Shown here in pieces: positions 33,879 through 41,541 of a stretch of DNA of 64,000 nucleotides. A program made the position numbers and the translations under genes. Positions within the stretch are counted from its first letter, which is position 1, and the number at the start of each line of letters is the position of its first letter. The notes beneath the pieces were generated by a model, which searched no databases, was not told where the DNA came from, and was given only the letters and a program-made list of their open reading frames with translations. Source of the stretch: Paenisporosarcina antarctica (GTDB lineage Bacteria; Bacillota; Bacilli; Bacillales_A; Planococcaceae); contig NZ_CP038015.1 in NCBI RefSeq assembly GCF_004367585.1, positions 373,501 to 437,500 on the forward strand, given 5' to 3'.

Positions 33879-35444
33879 ATGTATTGGTGCAAAATTGCAA
33901 GGAGTGAACGTGAATATGCTGACATTGCGAAATTGAACTACGAGACATTTGTAGAAGAAATTCCTCAGCATGAAAAAGATGAAACAGGTAGACGTACGGA
34001 TGCTTTTCATCAAGAAAATACCTATTTAATAGTCTTGAAGGAGCATCAACTGGTAGGTATGATTGCACTTCGAGACACACGACCTTTTTCGCTAGACCGT
34101 AAAATAGGGCCAGTAGAAAAAGTTCTGCCTATTGAAGCATTAACTGGAAAGTTGTGCGAGATACGATTGCTGTCAGTACGAAAAGAACATCGCAATGGGC
34201 GTGTCTTTTTTATGTTAGCACGTGCATTAGCAGACTACGCGTACGAAAAGGGATACGGAGCAGCCGTTATTTCTGGGACTGTGCGTGAATTAAAACTGTA
34301 TAGTCAACTTGGATTTCAAGCGTTTGCAGAACCTGTTGGAAGTGAGGAAGCCGCTTTTATTCCGATGTTTTTGACAAAAGAACGTTATGAACAATCAATA
34401 GCTGCGCGTTTTCAACATAAAAGACATACCTTTTATCCTGGTCCGAATGAATTGAGTTCAGAACTTAAAAAACCATTTCAGCGGTCTCCTATATCCCATA
34501 GGTCTTATGAGTTTACTGAACGTTTCAAACGTGTGCAGACTCAGCTATTAAAGTTGACAGGCGCATCACAAGTCCATTTGTTAGCGGGGAGCGGGACACT
34601 TGCAAATGAAGCAATGATTGCTCAAATTAGCCGACTTCCTGACAAAGGGCTGGTGTTGATCAATGGTGCATTTGGGGAACGCCTTAGAAGACAAGCATTA
34701 AAGTGGAACTTGGAATATGAAACGCTAGAAGTAGAGTGGGGCAATCCTTTCATAGTTTCCGATTTGAAACGAGTACTACAGTCAGGTTTATACGGATGGG
34801 TTTTACTAGCACATGGAGAAACATCGACGGGTATGCTAAATAATGTTGAAGACATTCTAGGACTTTGTAAAGAACAGAAAATTCAAGTTTGCATGGATTG
34901 TGTGAGTTCATTTGGTGCAGTTCCAATCAATTTAAAAGAGGTTTACTTAGCAACTGGTGTCAGTGGGAAAGCGATTGGCACGATGTCGGGTTTCGCTATG
35001 GTTTTTTCAAATCATCTCATCGACGTATCGCCCTCAATTCCTATGTATATTGATTTAGGCTGCTATGCGAATGGGGAAATACCGTACACGTATTCATCTC
35101 AATTGTTGGAAAGTGTAGAAATTGCATTAAAAGCTTACGATAACAACGCACGATATAACGTTTTAAATGAACGCTACGACAAGCTTTTACTCGCTGAACA
35201 AAATGGCGAGTTTGAATTTTTAACCAAGCAAAGTTACCCAATGATCGTCACGTTAAAAGTACCTCCAGTAAATAAGCATATGGCGAAAGACGCTAGACTT
35301 TCTGGATTTGATTTACATGATCAAAGTGCTTATTTGAAAGCAAGACAATGGGTTCAACTGTCACTTATCCAGCCTGAGTTTGAAGAGTCATTTGAAAAAT
35401 TCCGCTTATGGCTAAGGAATTATGTAGAATATGAAAAGCAGTGA
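33879..35444 (+). CDS. GNAT-like domain fused to class V aminotransferase
   Basis: 521-residue two-domain protein. Residues about 1-180 resemble a GNAT/autoinducer-synthase-like fold (CEIRLLSVRKEHRNGRVFFMLARALADYAYEKG; KLYSQLGFQ). Residues about 185-515 are a class V PLP enzyme: HTFYPGPNEL start, AGSGTLANEAMIAQ for phosphate binding, MDCVSSFGAVP for the PLP Asp, and a Lys in GVSGKAIGTMSGF that should carry PLP. ATG 33879 follows GTGGGTG; the frame is open to ATG 33861. The stop codon lies in a hairpin shared with the XRE-TPR gene. The pairing suggests one enzyme that transaminates and then acylates a small amine; substrate is unknown. Confidence 0.85.
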   Translation: MYWCKIARSEREYADIAKLNYETFVEEIPQHEKDETGRRTDAFHQENTYLIVLKEHQLVGMIALRDTRPFSLDRKIGPVEKVLPIEALTGKLCEIRLLSVRKEHRNGRVFFMLARALADYAYEKGYGAAVISGTVRELKLYSQLGFQAFAEPVGSEEAAFIPMFLTKERYEQSIAARFQHKRHTFYPGPNELSSELKKPFQRSPISHRSYEFTERFKRVQTQLLKLTGASQVHLLAGSGTLANEAMIAQISRLPDKGLVLINGAFGERLRRQALKWNLEYETLEVEWGNPFIVSDLKRVLQSGLYGWVLLAHGETSTGMLNNVEDILGLCKEQKIQVCMDCVSSFGAVPINLKEVYLATGVSGKAIGTMSGFAMVFSNHLIDVSPSIPMYIDLGCYANGEIPYTYSSQLLESVEIALKAYDNNARYNVLNERYDKLLLAEQNGEFEFLTKQSYPMIVTLKVPPVNKHMAKDARLSGFDLHDQSAYLKARQWVQLSLIQPEFEESFEKFRLWLRNYVEYEKQ

Positions 35445-35466
35445 ACTCAAATTGAGTCACTGCTTT
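35434..35466. terminator. Bidirectional terminator holding both stop codons
   Basis: AAAAGCAGTGA-CTC / GAG-TCACTGCTTTTTT around AAATT. The stop codons of both convergent genes (35442-35444 and 35447-35449) are within the stem. Confidence 0.85.
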
Positions 35467-36703
35467 TTTGAATTTGTTCAAGGGTTTGATTAATAAACAA
35501 CTTATAAGGGGAGTCCGGCATTGATGAAATTAATACGGATCCTACTTTAGCTTCACGGAGTGCCTCGTCGATTTCTCCGAGACGTGAATAACAAAGCGCT
35601 CGGTAGGCATGAACCTCATAAGATATCGATAAATCGTAGGGGTGATGGAGATAAGAAGGAACGATGTAATCTTCAAGTAGTGCCAAGGCTTCTTTTACTG
35701 AACCCAACCCAAATAGAGCTTTACCTTTTTCCAAGAGATATTGATTCCTGACGTCTTTTTTAATTTTTTCACTGTCAACTTCAATTGATAGTTCTAAGAA
35801 AAGCTCTGCACTCTCGAATGCTTTTTGGTAATCATGTAAAAAAGAATTATAAAAGTGAGCATCTAACATAGCCGCAATGGAGAGGGATGATTTATTTTCT
35901 GCAAACTCACCATACTGTCTGATCTTTTGTAAATAGTAAACTCGGTCCTCTTCATTTTCATTAATAATACTTTGATAACAAGCTAAACGATACAAGTCAT
36001 CAATCCGATAAAAAATACGTTCTTCCTTAGAAAACTGCATAGCTTCATTCATTTTTAATCGTGTTAGTTCATTATTACCAACGGCCGAATACAAAATCAA
36101 TTCCGCATACATATAGTCCAGAGTGGTCATTGCATCTAGTTTAATAGTAGGTGAACTAAAACGAGCATGTTCTTCTAATACAATGGCTAATGCTTCATCA
36201 TATCTATGTTGATTATATAAAATCATACCTTTAAATAACGCAAGAGAAGCACTTTGATTATATAAATGTAATTGTTCATAAAGTTCCATTGCCTGGTTAT
36301 AGTGAACTTCCCAGCCATCAAGATATAAATGGTGACTGCACCTACTATATATCTCGAGTAAACGAGCAGATTCATAACTAAGAGTTAGTTTGTCTACAAT
36401 TGGGCTGATGAGATCAATTATTTGTTTATATTCATTGGTTAATTCAGAGAATTCAACTTTGTAGAGTTTCTCCACTCTTTCTAACACATTTCTTTTCTCC
36501 GCTTGGCTGACATCTTCCATTAACTCCGAGGATTCAACACCTAATTGTTGTGCGATATAAGATAAACTTTCCATAGAAGGCTTCGCCTTTCCATTTTCAA
36601 TTAAACTTAACATGCCTTTTGTTAGTTTTTTTCCGGCTAGTGCTTCTAATGTCAGTTTTTGTTCTTTTCGCAAATGTTTTATGCGTAGTCCGATTGAATC
36701 CAT
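35447..36703 (-). CDS. XRE-type regulator with TPR domain (RNPP-like)
   Basis: 418 residues. N-terminal HTH_3 domain (about 1-62): GLRIKHLRKEQKLTLEALAGKKLTKGMLSLIENGKAKPSMESL. The rest is helical TPR-like repeats (about 90-410), e.g. ASLALFKGMILYNQHRYDEAL and YEVHAYRALCYSRLGEIDEALREA. The design matches RNPP regulators (PlcR, NprR, Rgg) that bind signalling peptides, though no cognate small exported peptide gene is seen next to it. AAGGAG precedes ATG 36703. Two identical-type palindromes lie in the divergent promoter region with the MFS gene, so it probably represses itself and that transporter. Confidence 0.87.
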   Translation of the reverse strand: MDSIGLRIKHLRKEQKLTLEALAGKKLTKGMLSLIENGKAKPSMESLSYIAQQLGVESSELMEDVSQAEKRNVLERVEKLYKVEFSELTNEYKQIIDLISPIVDKLTLSYESARLLEIYSRCSHHLYLDGWEVHYNQAMELYEQLHLYNQSASLALFKGMILYNQHRYDEALAIVLEEHARFSSPTIKLDAMTTLDYMYAELILYSAVGNNELTRLKMNEAMQFSKEERIFYRIDDLYRLACYQSIINENEEDRVYYLQKIRQYGEFAENKSSLSIAAMLDAHFYNSFLHDYQKAFESAELFLELSIEVDSEKIKKDVRNQYLLEKGKALFGLGSVKEALALLEDYIVPSYLHHPYDLSISYEVHAYRALCYSRLGEIDEALREAKVGSVLISSMPDSPYKLFINQTLEQIQKSSDSI

Positions 36704-36727
36704 TTAATAACGCTCCTTTTCTAATTA

Positions 36728-36744
36728 GTTTAATTATATTAAAC
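36728..36744. promoter_or_regulatory. Operator box 1 of the XRE-TPR regulator
   Basis: 17-bp palindrome GTTTAATTATATTAAAC, 24 bp upstream of the regulator start and overlapping a TATAAT on that strand. Confidence 0.65.
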
Positions 36745-36750
36745 TTTTAC

Positions 36751-36779
36751 TTGCAAGGGAAGTTTGTCTGTGATATTAT
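36751..36779 (+). promoter_or_regulatory. Sigma-A promoter of the MFS gene
   Basis: TTGCAA (36751-36756), 17-bp spacer, TATTAT (36774-36779). Operator box 2 covers the transcription start. Confidence 0.7.
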
Positions 36780-36781
36780 TT

Positions 36782-36798
36782 GTTTAATTAAATTAAAC
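36782..36798. promoter_or_regulatory. Operator box 2 of the XRE-TPR regulator
   Basis: 17-bp perfect palindrome GTTTAATTAAATTAAAC; its centre is 54 bp from that of box 1. Confidence 0.65.
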
Positions 36799-36815
36799 AA
36801 TAGGGGATTGATCAA

Positions 36816-38126
36816 ATGGATGCAACATTAAAATTAAAAAAAGCAACACAGCATTTATGGACATTTACTATCAGTAAATTGATTTCCACGTTCGGTGCCA
36901 GTGTCTACACGTTCGGTATAAGTTTCTATATTTTATCGTTTACCGGTTCTGCGACTAGTTTTGCGACTAATCTAATTTGCAGCATCTTGCCCCGTACAAT
37001 TATCGGACCTTTTGCTGGGTATGCTGCAGATAAATACTCTAAAAAAATGATTGTCATACTTGCCCAGATAGTAAGTATACTCGCGATGGGCGGATTAGTG
37101 ATTGTTACGTTGACTTCGGGAATCACATTGACAGCGATATACGTTACAACTGTCATACTGTCAATCACTTCTTCTTTTTCTGGAGTGACCTTTACTTCAG
37201 CCATTTCTAATTTGATTGATGAAGATCGTATTCAAAAAGCGATGTCTTATAACCAAATGTCGGTTTCGATTGCCACAATTGGAGGACCCGCAGCTGGGGG
37301 CTTGATGTATGGCTTAGTGTCACTTGAGGCTTTCTTGTTAGTTCACCTCTTTGCTTATGTCCTTGCAGTTGGGCTAGAAGCCACTATGAATTTCAGATTG
37401 TATACGAAACTAATCGAAAAGACAGTTACTGAAGTAAAGGAATCTATGCTTCAGAATATGAAAGCCGGAATTACGTATATAAGGAAGCATCAAATCCTGT
37501 CTATTGTTATTTGGGTTTCGCTGCTATTGAATTTCTTATTTGCGGCATTCCAAGTTGGTTTTGCGTTCATGCTTATTGATAAACTTGAAATTAAATCGGC
37601 ACATTTTGGTTTTACTGAAGGAGCTTTTTCAGTTGGCATGCTCCTGATGTCCTTTCTTTTATCGATACGAAAGCAATTCCGTTTCCCTTTGCAAATATCT
37701 AAATGGAGTTTGATCGCTAATAGCATTCTATTTAGTGCAACTACTATTCCGTTATTTGTTCCGATGTCCTATAACATTATGGTAGGCTTTTATTTAACGT
37801 TAATGTTGCTATTAGGTTTAACTATTATTTTAATAAACACTCCAATGCTTGTGCTTTTTCAACAAACAATTGATGAAGCATTCAAAGGACGCGTTTTTGG
37901 ATTTCTCGAGACTATTTCAATGGGGTTAATGCCACTGGGTATGGTGTTGTTCGGCTTTCTATTTGATGCATTCTCACCACAGTGGATCATGTTAACATGT
38001 GGCCTCTTGTTACTAGCCACCGTTCTTTATTTCTTACGTCCGTCCATTATTCGCAAAGCACATCCAGAGATTGTAGAAAAATCTCCCGAAACAAATAGTG
38101 TATCACCTGCAGTTTTACCCGAGTAA
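36816..38126 (+). CDS. MFS efflux transporter (MFS_3 / DHA3 type)
   Basis: 436-residue transporter with 12 predicted helices. Similar in layout to MefA/macrolide-efflux and siderophore exporters: LWTFTISKLISTFGASVYTFGISFYIL at the N-terminus, FAGYAADKYSKKMIVILAQ as motif A, GGPAAGGLMYGLVSLEAFL in helix 5 and DEAFKGRVFGFLETISMGLMPLG in helix 10-11. ATG 36816 follows AGGGG. It is divergent from, and presumably repressed by, the XRE-TPR regulator. The cargo is unknown; export of a peptide or a toxic compound would fit. Confidence 0.88.
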   Translation: MDATLKLKKATQHLWTFTISKLISTFGASVYTFGISFYILSFTGSATSFATNLICSILPRTIIGPFAGYAADKYSKKMIVILAQIVSILAMGGLVIVTLTSGITLTAIYVTTVILSITSSFSGVTFTSAISNLIDEDRIQKAMSYNQMSVSIATIGGPAAGGLMYGLVSLEAFLLVHLFAYVLAVGLEATMNFRLYTKLIEKTVTEVKESMLQNMKAGITYIRKHQILSIVIWVSLLLNFLFAAFQVGFAFMLIDKLEIKSAHFGFTEGAFSVGMLLMSFLLSIRKQFRFPLQISKWSLIANSILFSATTIPLFVPMSYNIMVGFYLTLMLLLGLTIILINTPMLVLFQQTIDEAFKGRVFGFLETISMGLMPLGMVLFGFLFDAFSPQWIMLTCGLLLLATVLYFLRPSIIRKAHPEIVEKSPETNSVSPAVLPE

Positions 38127-38130
38127 GAAA

Positions 38131-38153
38131 AACCGGGCAAAGTGCGCCCGGTC
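38131..38153 (+). terminator. Hairpin after MFS gene, weak T-tract
   Basis: ACCGGGC / GCCCGGT around AAAGTGC; only CCTTAAT follows, so termination would be inefficient. Confidence 0.45.
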
Positions 38154-38184
38154 CTTAATAGAACAACCTTCTATTTATAACTAG

Positions 38185-38372
38185 AGATTTCCGTTACAGG
38201 CGAACAGGCGAACGCCAAGACTCCTCGTCGCTTGAAAACCGGTGATCCTGCATCGCTTCGCTAGCTTCGTCGCAAACGAATTGAGAAAATTGCTTTTGCT
38301 CAATTCGCTTCCTGCGGTGTTTCGTCTGTCTCGCTTATCCCACTGGAGTCGTCGCCTTTCACTACAATCATT
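38185..38372 (-). repeat. Dispersed Planococcaceae-type intergenic repeat, degenerate
   Basis: Plus-strand text begins GATTTCCGTTACAGGCG, contains CTCCTCGTCGCTT and GTCTGTCTCGCTTATCCCAC and ends GGAGTCGTCGCCTTTCACTA. I recognise this as a common structured intergenic element in Planococcaceae/Bacillaceae. It also carries an internal 9-bp inverted repeat CGAATTGAG / CTCAATTCG (38277-38307). GC content is higher than the surroundings. No gene within it is convincing. Confidence 0.65.
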
Positions 38373-38678
38373 CACCTTTTAAAAATCAATAGTTATTACA
38401 ATATGATTTTAATAATAAATATGAATCGTCTTCTAACATGAAAGTACCCATATTTTTAGATAGGATTACTAATCAAGAATATATCATTCTGAACATAATT
38501 TATTTCCACTGAAAATTCAAGATGGATCATGCGTAAAGGAAATCACGCAGTCATATTAATCGGTTTAACGAAAGTAACACCAAAGAAATCCGATTTTAAA
38601 ATGTTAGTCTCATATGCTTGAAAACCCCATGAAAACGGGGTTCTTGGCACTCTATAGTTTTATGATTTCTGATCTTGT
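38373..38678. other. AT-rich intergenic region
   Basis: Between the dispersed repeat and the terminator of the minus-strand MFS gene. Contains one hairpin AACCCC / GGGGTT at 38622-38643. I see no gene. Confidence 0.5.
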
Positions 38679-38720
38679 AAAAAAATCCAGCCTCTCAGAT
38701 TATGAGGGAGCTGGATTTTC
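38679..38720 (-). terminator. Terminator of the TetA-like MFS gene
   Basis: AAAAAATCCAGC-CTC / GAG-GGAGCTGGATTTT around TCAGATTAT; overlaps the stop codon at 38700-38702. Confidence 0.8.
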
Positions 38721-39875
38721 ATTTTTTAACGAATGGTTAGATTTACGGAATAGAATGATGAGGCTAATTGATAAAATAGCGAGCACGCTAGATAATACAT
38801 AGACCTTGTCTGGTTGAACTGTGAAAATCCATGTGAACAGAAGGGGGCCGATAATCCGTCCCATATTATCCATTGAATACGTCATGCCAGCTGCAGTGCC
38901 ATACATGCCGCCAGATTCTTTTGTTGTAAGAGACACTAATACCGTTCGTGCAAGGGCATTACCAGCTGTAAAGACGCTCAGTGCAAATCCTGCCCATAGT
39001 AAGCTACCAGTAAATAGCATTAACAGTAACCCAATAGCGGTCACAACTTGGGCACCAATAATCCATTTCGTTTCCTGACCATTTTTCACACGTCGAACGA
39101 TACCGCCTTGTACAATAGCATCCACTAATCCACTTGCCATAAATAAATAGCCAAGTTGAAGGGGAGTAATAGCTATTTTATTGATTTGGAATAATTGAAA
39201 TGTAGCTTCTAACCCTGCTAATAAAAAAGTCACCATAAACGAAAACAAGAACAAATAACGAATACGGTATAGCCAAAGTGTCTTAGCGCCCTTTGGTACA
39301 ATAGCGCGTTTTCGAGCGTCAGCTCTAGACTCAGGTTCTTTTAAAATAAGACTCGCATATACCACTAATAGAAGAGTTAATATGGCTGAAACAATAAACG
39401 GAAGTTGCAATGTTATGGTACCAAGTAAGCCACCAATCGCAGGGCCGAAGATAAAGCCGAGTCCAATTGACATGCCGAGTAATCCCATATATTTATTGCG
39501 TTCTTCTTCAGTAGTCATATCTGCTACAAATCCAGTTACAGCAGTGTACAGTGCGCCAGAAAAAATTCCGCCAACAATTCGTGATACATATAACATAGGA
39601 AGTACTTCAATAAAGCTAGCAAAAAGCACAAAACTCATGCTGAAACCTAGCAAACCAATCAGTATTAACTTTTTTCTGCCTGTCCGATCTGATAATGCAC
39701 CCCATAGTGGAGCAGTAAAGAAAGAAGCTAAAGCATAAATCGTTAATAAACCGCCAACATGAACTTCGCTATACCCTTGTTCTAAGATTACTTCTGGCAA
39801 AATGGGAATAATGATTCCAAAACCTAAATATACAAAAAATTGAACAGACATTAATAACAAAATGGCTTTCTTCAT
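38700..39875 (-). CDS. MFS drug/H+ antiporter (DHA1, TetA/YitG-like)
   Basis: 391-residue transporter with 12 helices. Motif A is complete (PLWGALSDRTGRKKLILIG); motif C-like GFIFGPAIGGLLG in helix 5 marks it as an antiporter that exports drugs in exchange for protons. The N-terminus LLLMSVQFFVYLGFGIIIPILPEVI has motif D1. ATG 39875 has only a weak SD (GCGGG). It is monocistronic between two terminators. Specific substrate is unknown. Confidence 0.88.
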   Translation of the reverse strand: MKKAILLLMSVQFFVYLGFGIIIPILPEVILEQGYSEVHVGGLLTIYALASFFTAPLWGALSDRTGRKKLILIGLLGFSMSFVLFASFIEVLPMLYVSRIVGGIFSGALYTAVTGFVADMTTEEERNKYMGLLGMSIGLGFIFGPAIGGLLGTITLQLPFIVSAILTLLLVVYASLILKEPESRADARKRAIVPKGAKTLWLYRIRYLFLFSFMVTFLLAGLEATFQLFQINKIAITPLQLGYLFMASGLVDAIVQGGIVRRVKNGQETKWIIGAQVVTAIGLLLMLFTGSLLWAGFALSVFTAGNALARTVLVSLTTKESGGMYGTAAGMTYSMDNMGRIIGPLLFTWIFTVQPDKVYVLSSVLAILSISLIILFRKSNHSLKNENPAPS

Positions 39876-39955
39876 TTAAAAAGAACCCGCTTTCTATTCT
39901 CAATACGTTTAGTTCATTTTACTCGGAATTACCTATTCAAACAACAACTGATAAT

Positions 39956-39988
39956 AAAAAACCCCGCAGAATTAAAACTGCGGGGTTA
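39956..39988 (-). terminator. copZ terminator
   Basis: Minus strand AACCCCGCAG / CTGCGGGGTT around TTTTAATT with a T-run. Confidence 0.9.
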
Positions 39989-40020
39989 ATGTACTTATGT
40001 AACTGTAAAATTGCCGTGTA

Positions 40021-40233
40021 TTATTGTCCGATTGTGTATCCTTGCTCTTCAATCGTGTTAGTAAATTGCTGAACTTCTGCTACGTCTTTGTTAAATTCAA
40101 CATTAACTGTACCAGTTTCTAAATGAACATGAACATAATCCACACCTGAAATTGCTGTAACACTATTTTCGATTGCTTTTACACAATGTTCACATGTCAT
40201 TCCATCCACTTTTATCGTTACACGATCAACCAT
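40021..40233 (-). CDS. copZ: CopZ-like copper chaperone
   Basis: 70-residue single heavy-metal-associated domain (ferredoxin-like fold) with the Cu(I)-binding motif GMTCEHC (MxCxxC). It ferries Cu(I) in the cytoplasm, usually to CopA. AAGGAGGAG precedes ATG 40233. No copA or csoR is next to it, unlike the usual csoR-copZ-copA order. An 18-bp palindrome at 40276-40293 lies upstream. Confidence 0.92.
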   Translation of the reverse strand: MVDRVTIKVDGMTCEHCVKAIENSVTAISGVDYVHVHLETGTVNVEFNKDVAEVQQFTNTIEEQGYTIGQ

Positions 40234-40558
40234 TATTTAGCCTCCTCCTTAATCATTTTTGCTTACTTTATTTCTACTAAAGGCATCTTTAGTTATATCT
40301 GGTTTTTTGAAAACAATAACTAACCAATTAAAACAAAATTCTGTAACCTATTTAAGATTGATTGATTTAAAGGATATTTGGTAATAATATCATATATAAA
40401 ACACCAGGAATTTTCCCTAATTGCGAGTAGGTAAATGTGCTAGTTCTTTATCTTGGATTATCATTTTTTAGGTGTCATGTAGGATGAAAAACTCCGTACT
40501 GTGTAAAATGAATTGAATAAAAACACCCCCAAACTCAATAAAAGTTTGGAGGAATTTA
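40234..40558. other. Intergenic region between copZ and CBS gene
   Basis: Contains the palindrome ACTAAAGGCATCTTTAGT (40276-40293), a possible copZ operator, and the CBS-gene terminator (40518-40553). Otherwise AT-rich sequence without a gene. Confidence 0.5.
40518..40553 (-). terminator. CBS-gene terminator
   Basis: Minus strand CCTCCAAACTTTT / GAGTTTGGGGG followed by TGTTTTTATT. Confidence 0.8.
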
Positions 40559-40972
40559 TTAAAGGTGCCCTGGTTTTGAAATTTCGTGTAAAGCTTGTGC
40601 AGCATCATGAACCGTTTCACTTGGAATTGATAAATCAGCTAAAGCTACAAAACCAATAAGGGAATCATTTTTAATCACCGGTAATCTTCTTATACGATGT
40701 TGCGCCATAATTTCAGCTGCTTCTTCAGAAGAAGATTCGGGACCCACCGAAATTACATCCTGTGTCATTACATCTTTTACAAAACGTTGTCCATCTTCAG
40801 CTACAGATCTCGTTACAATGTCACGATCTGTAATCATACCAATAATACGTGGTCCATCTACTACTGGCATACAGCCAATGTCCAAAGCTCGCATGCTCTG
40901 AGCAATTTCTGAAATCAAATCTGTGGGTGTGCAGGTTACAATATCACGTGACATAATGTCTTTAATTTTCAC
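40559..40972 (-). CDS. Two-CBS-domain protein (YhcV-like)
   Basis: 137 residues made of a CBS pair: CBS1 about 1-60 (IMSRDIVTCTPTDLISEIAQSM; GMITDRDIV) and CBS2 about 65-125 (VMTQDVISVGPESSSEEAAEIM; LPVIKNDSLIGFVALADL). Such free-standing pairs bind adenosyl nucleotides and are energy or stress sensors; the YhcV group is nearest in Bacillus. GTG 40972 follows AAGGAGGTG. No partner enzyme is adjacent. Confidence 0.9.
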   Translation of the reverse strand: MKIKDIMSRDIVTCTPTDLISEIAQSMRALDIGCMPVVDGPRIIGMITDRDIVTRSVAEDGQRFVKDVMTQDVISVGPESSSEEAAEIMAQHRIRRLPVIKNDSLIGFVALADLSIPSETVHDAAQALHEISKPGHL

Positions 40973-41163
40973 GAAAACACCTCCTTCAATATTGTTTAGT
41001 ATGATTTACAATTGATTAAAATATGTAACAATATTGAAAGATTTAAAACTGGATAAACGTGGTATAGTATGTGTATTAAATAAAAATAAAATCTTATAAA
41101 AAAAGTTGAAACTTTTAGTGAATGAGAACGTCCTAAAACTAGAGGAAGATAGAGGTGCATTAT

Positions 41164-41298
41164 ATGACAAAACAAGTTGACTTGAGAAGAATCGTTTCAA
41201 ATTTTTCGAAGTTAGGTGTAACAGTTACTCTGACAAAATCTCGTCTTGAAATGTTAAAAGCGCTCGCATCACCGACTCAAGCTCCACAATCTCACTGA
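41164..41298 (+). CDS. 44-residue small ORF
   Basis: Unrecognised basic peptide: MTKQVDLRRIVSNFSKLGV then VTLTKSRLEMLKALASPTQ and a polar tail. AGAGGTG sits 7 nt before ATG 41164, and a terminator follows 30 bp after the stop, so the unit is bounded. No TM helix, no Cys. It could be a small regulatory protein. Confidence 0.5.
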   Translation: MTKQVDLRRIVSNFSKLGVTVTLTKSRLEMLKALASPTQAPQSH

Positions 41299-41326
41299 GT
41301 AATTCCACAACATAGAACATACATTT

Positions 41327-41359
41327 TAGACACCTACTGTGAAGTTGGTGTTTTTTTAT
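41327..41359 (+). terminator. Terminator of the 44-residue ORF
   Basis: ACACCTACT / AGTTGGTGT with loop GTGA and a run of seven T. Confidence 0.75.
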
Positions 41360-41421
41360 GCAAAAAAAGAATACGCATAGTAGCGTATTCTTTTGCGAAG
41401 TGGACTTCTATGCCTTTAAGT

Positions 41422-41535
41422 GTTGTCTAGCTAAAAGCGCCAAGAGCGTGGTCCCATTCAGAGGTCAGAAAGACGAAATATACGCCTTTCATCTTTCCTA
41501 CACCGGAGTCGATCTAGAGTTACGCTTTCAAAATT
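41422..41535. repeat. Degenerate intergenic repeat, copy A
   Basis: Shares TGTCTAGCT near its left end and GAGG(T)CAGAAAGAC...CCTTTCA in its middle with copy B at 49253-49400. TGTCTAGCT(CC)AGCGC is a well-known dispersed Bacillaceae intergenic element; here it is decayed. Confidence 0.5.
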
Positions 41536-41541
41536 TAATAG

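Noticed and set aside
38181..38375. 64-residue minus-strand ORF in the dispersed repeat
   Set aside because: Coincides with a structured repeat, no SD, atypical composition.
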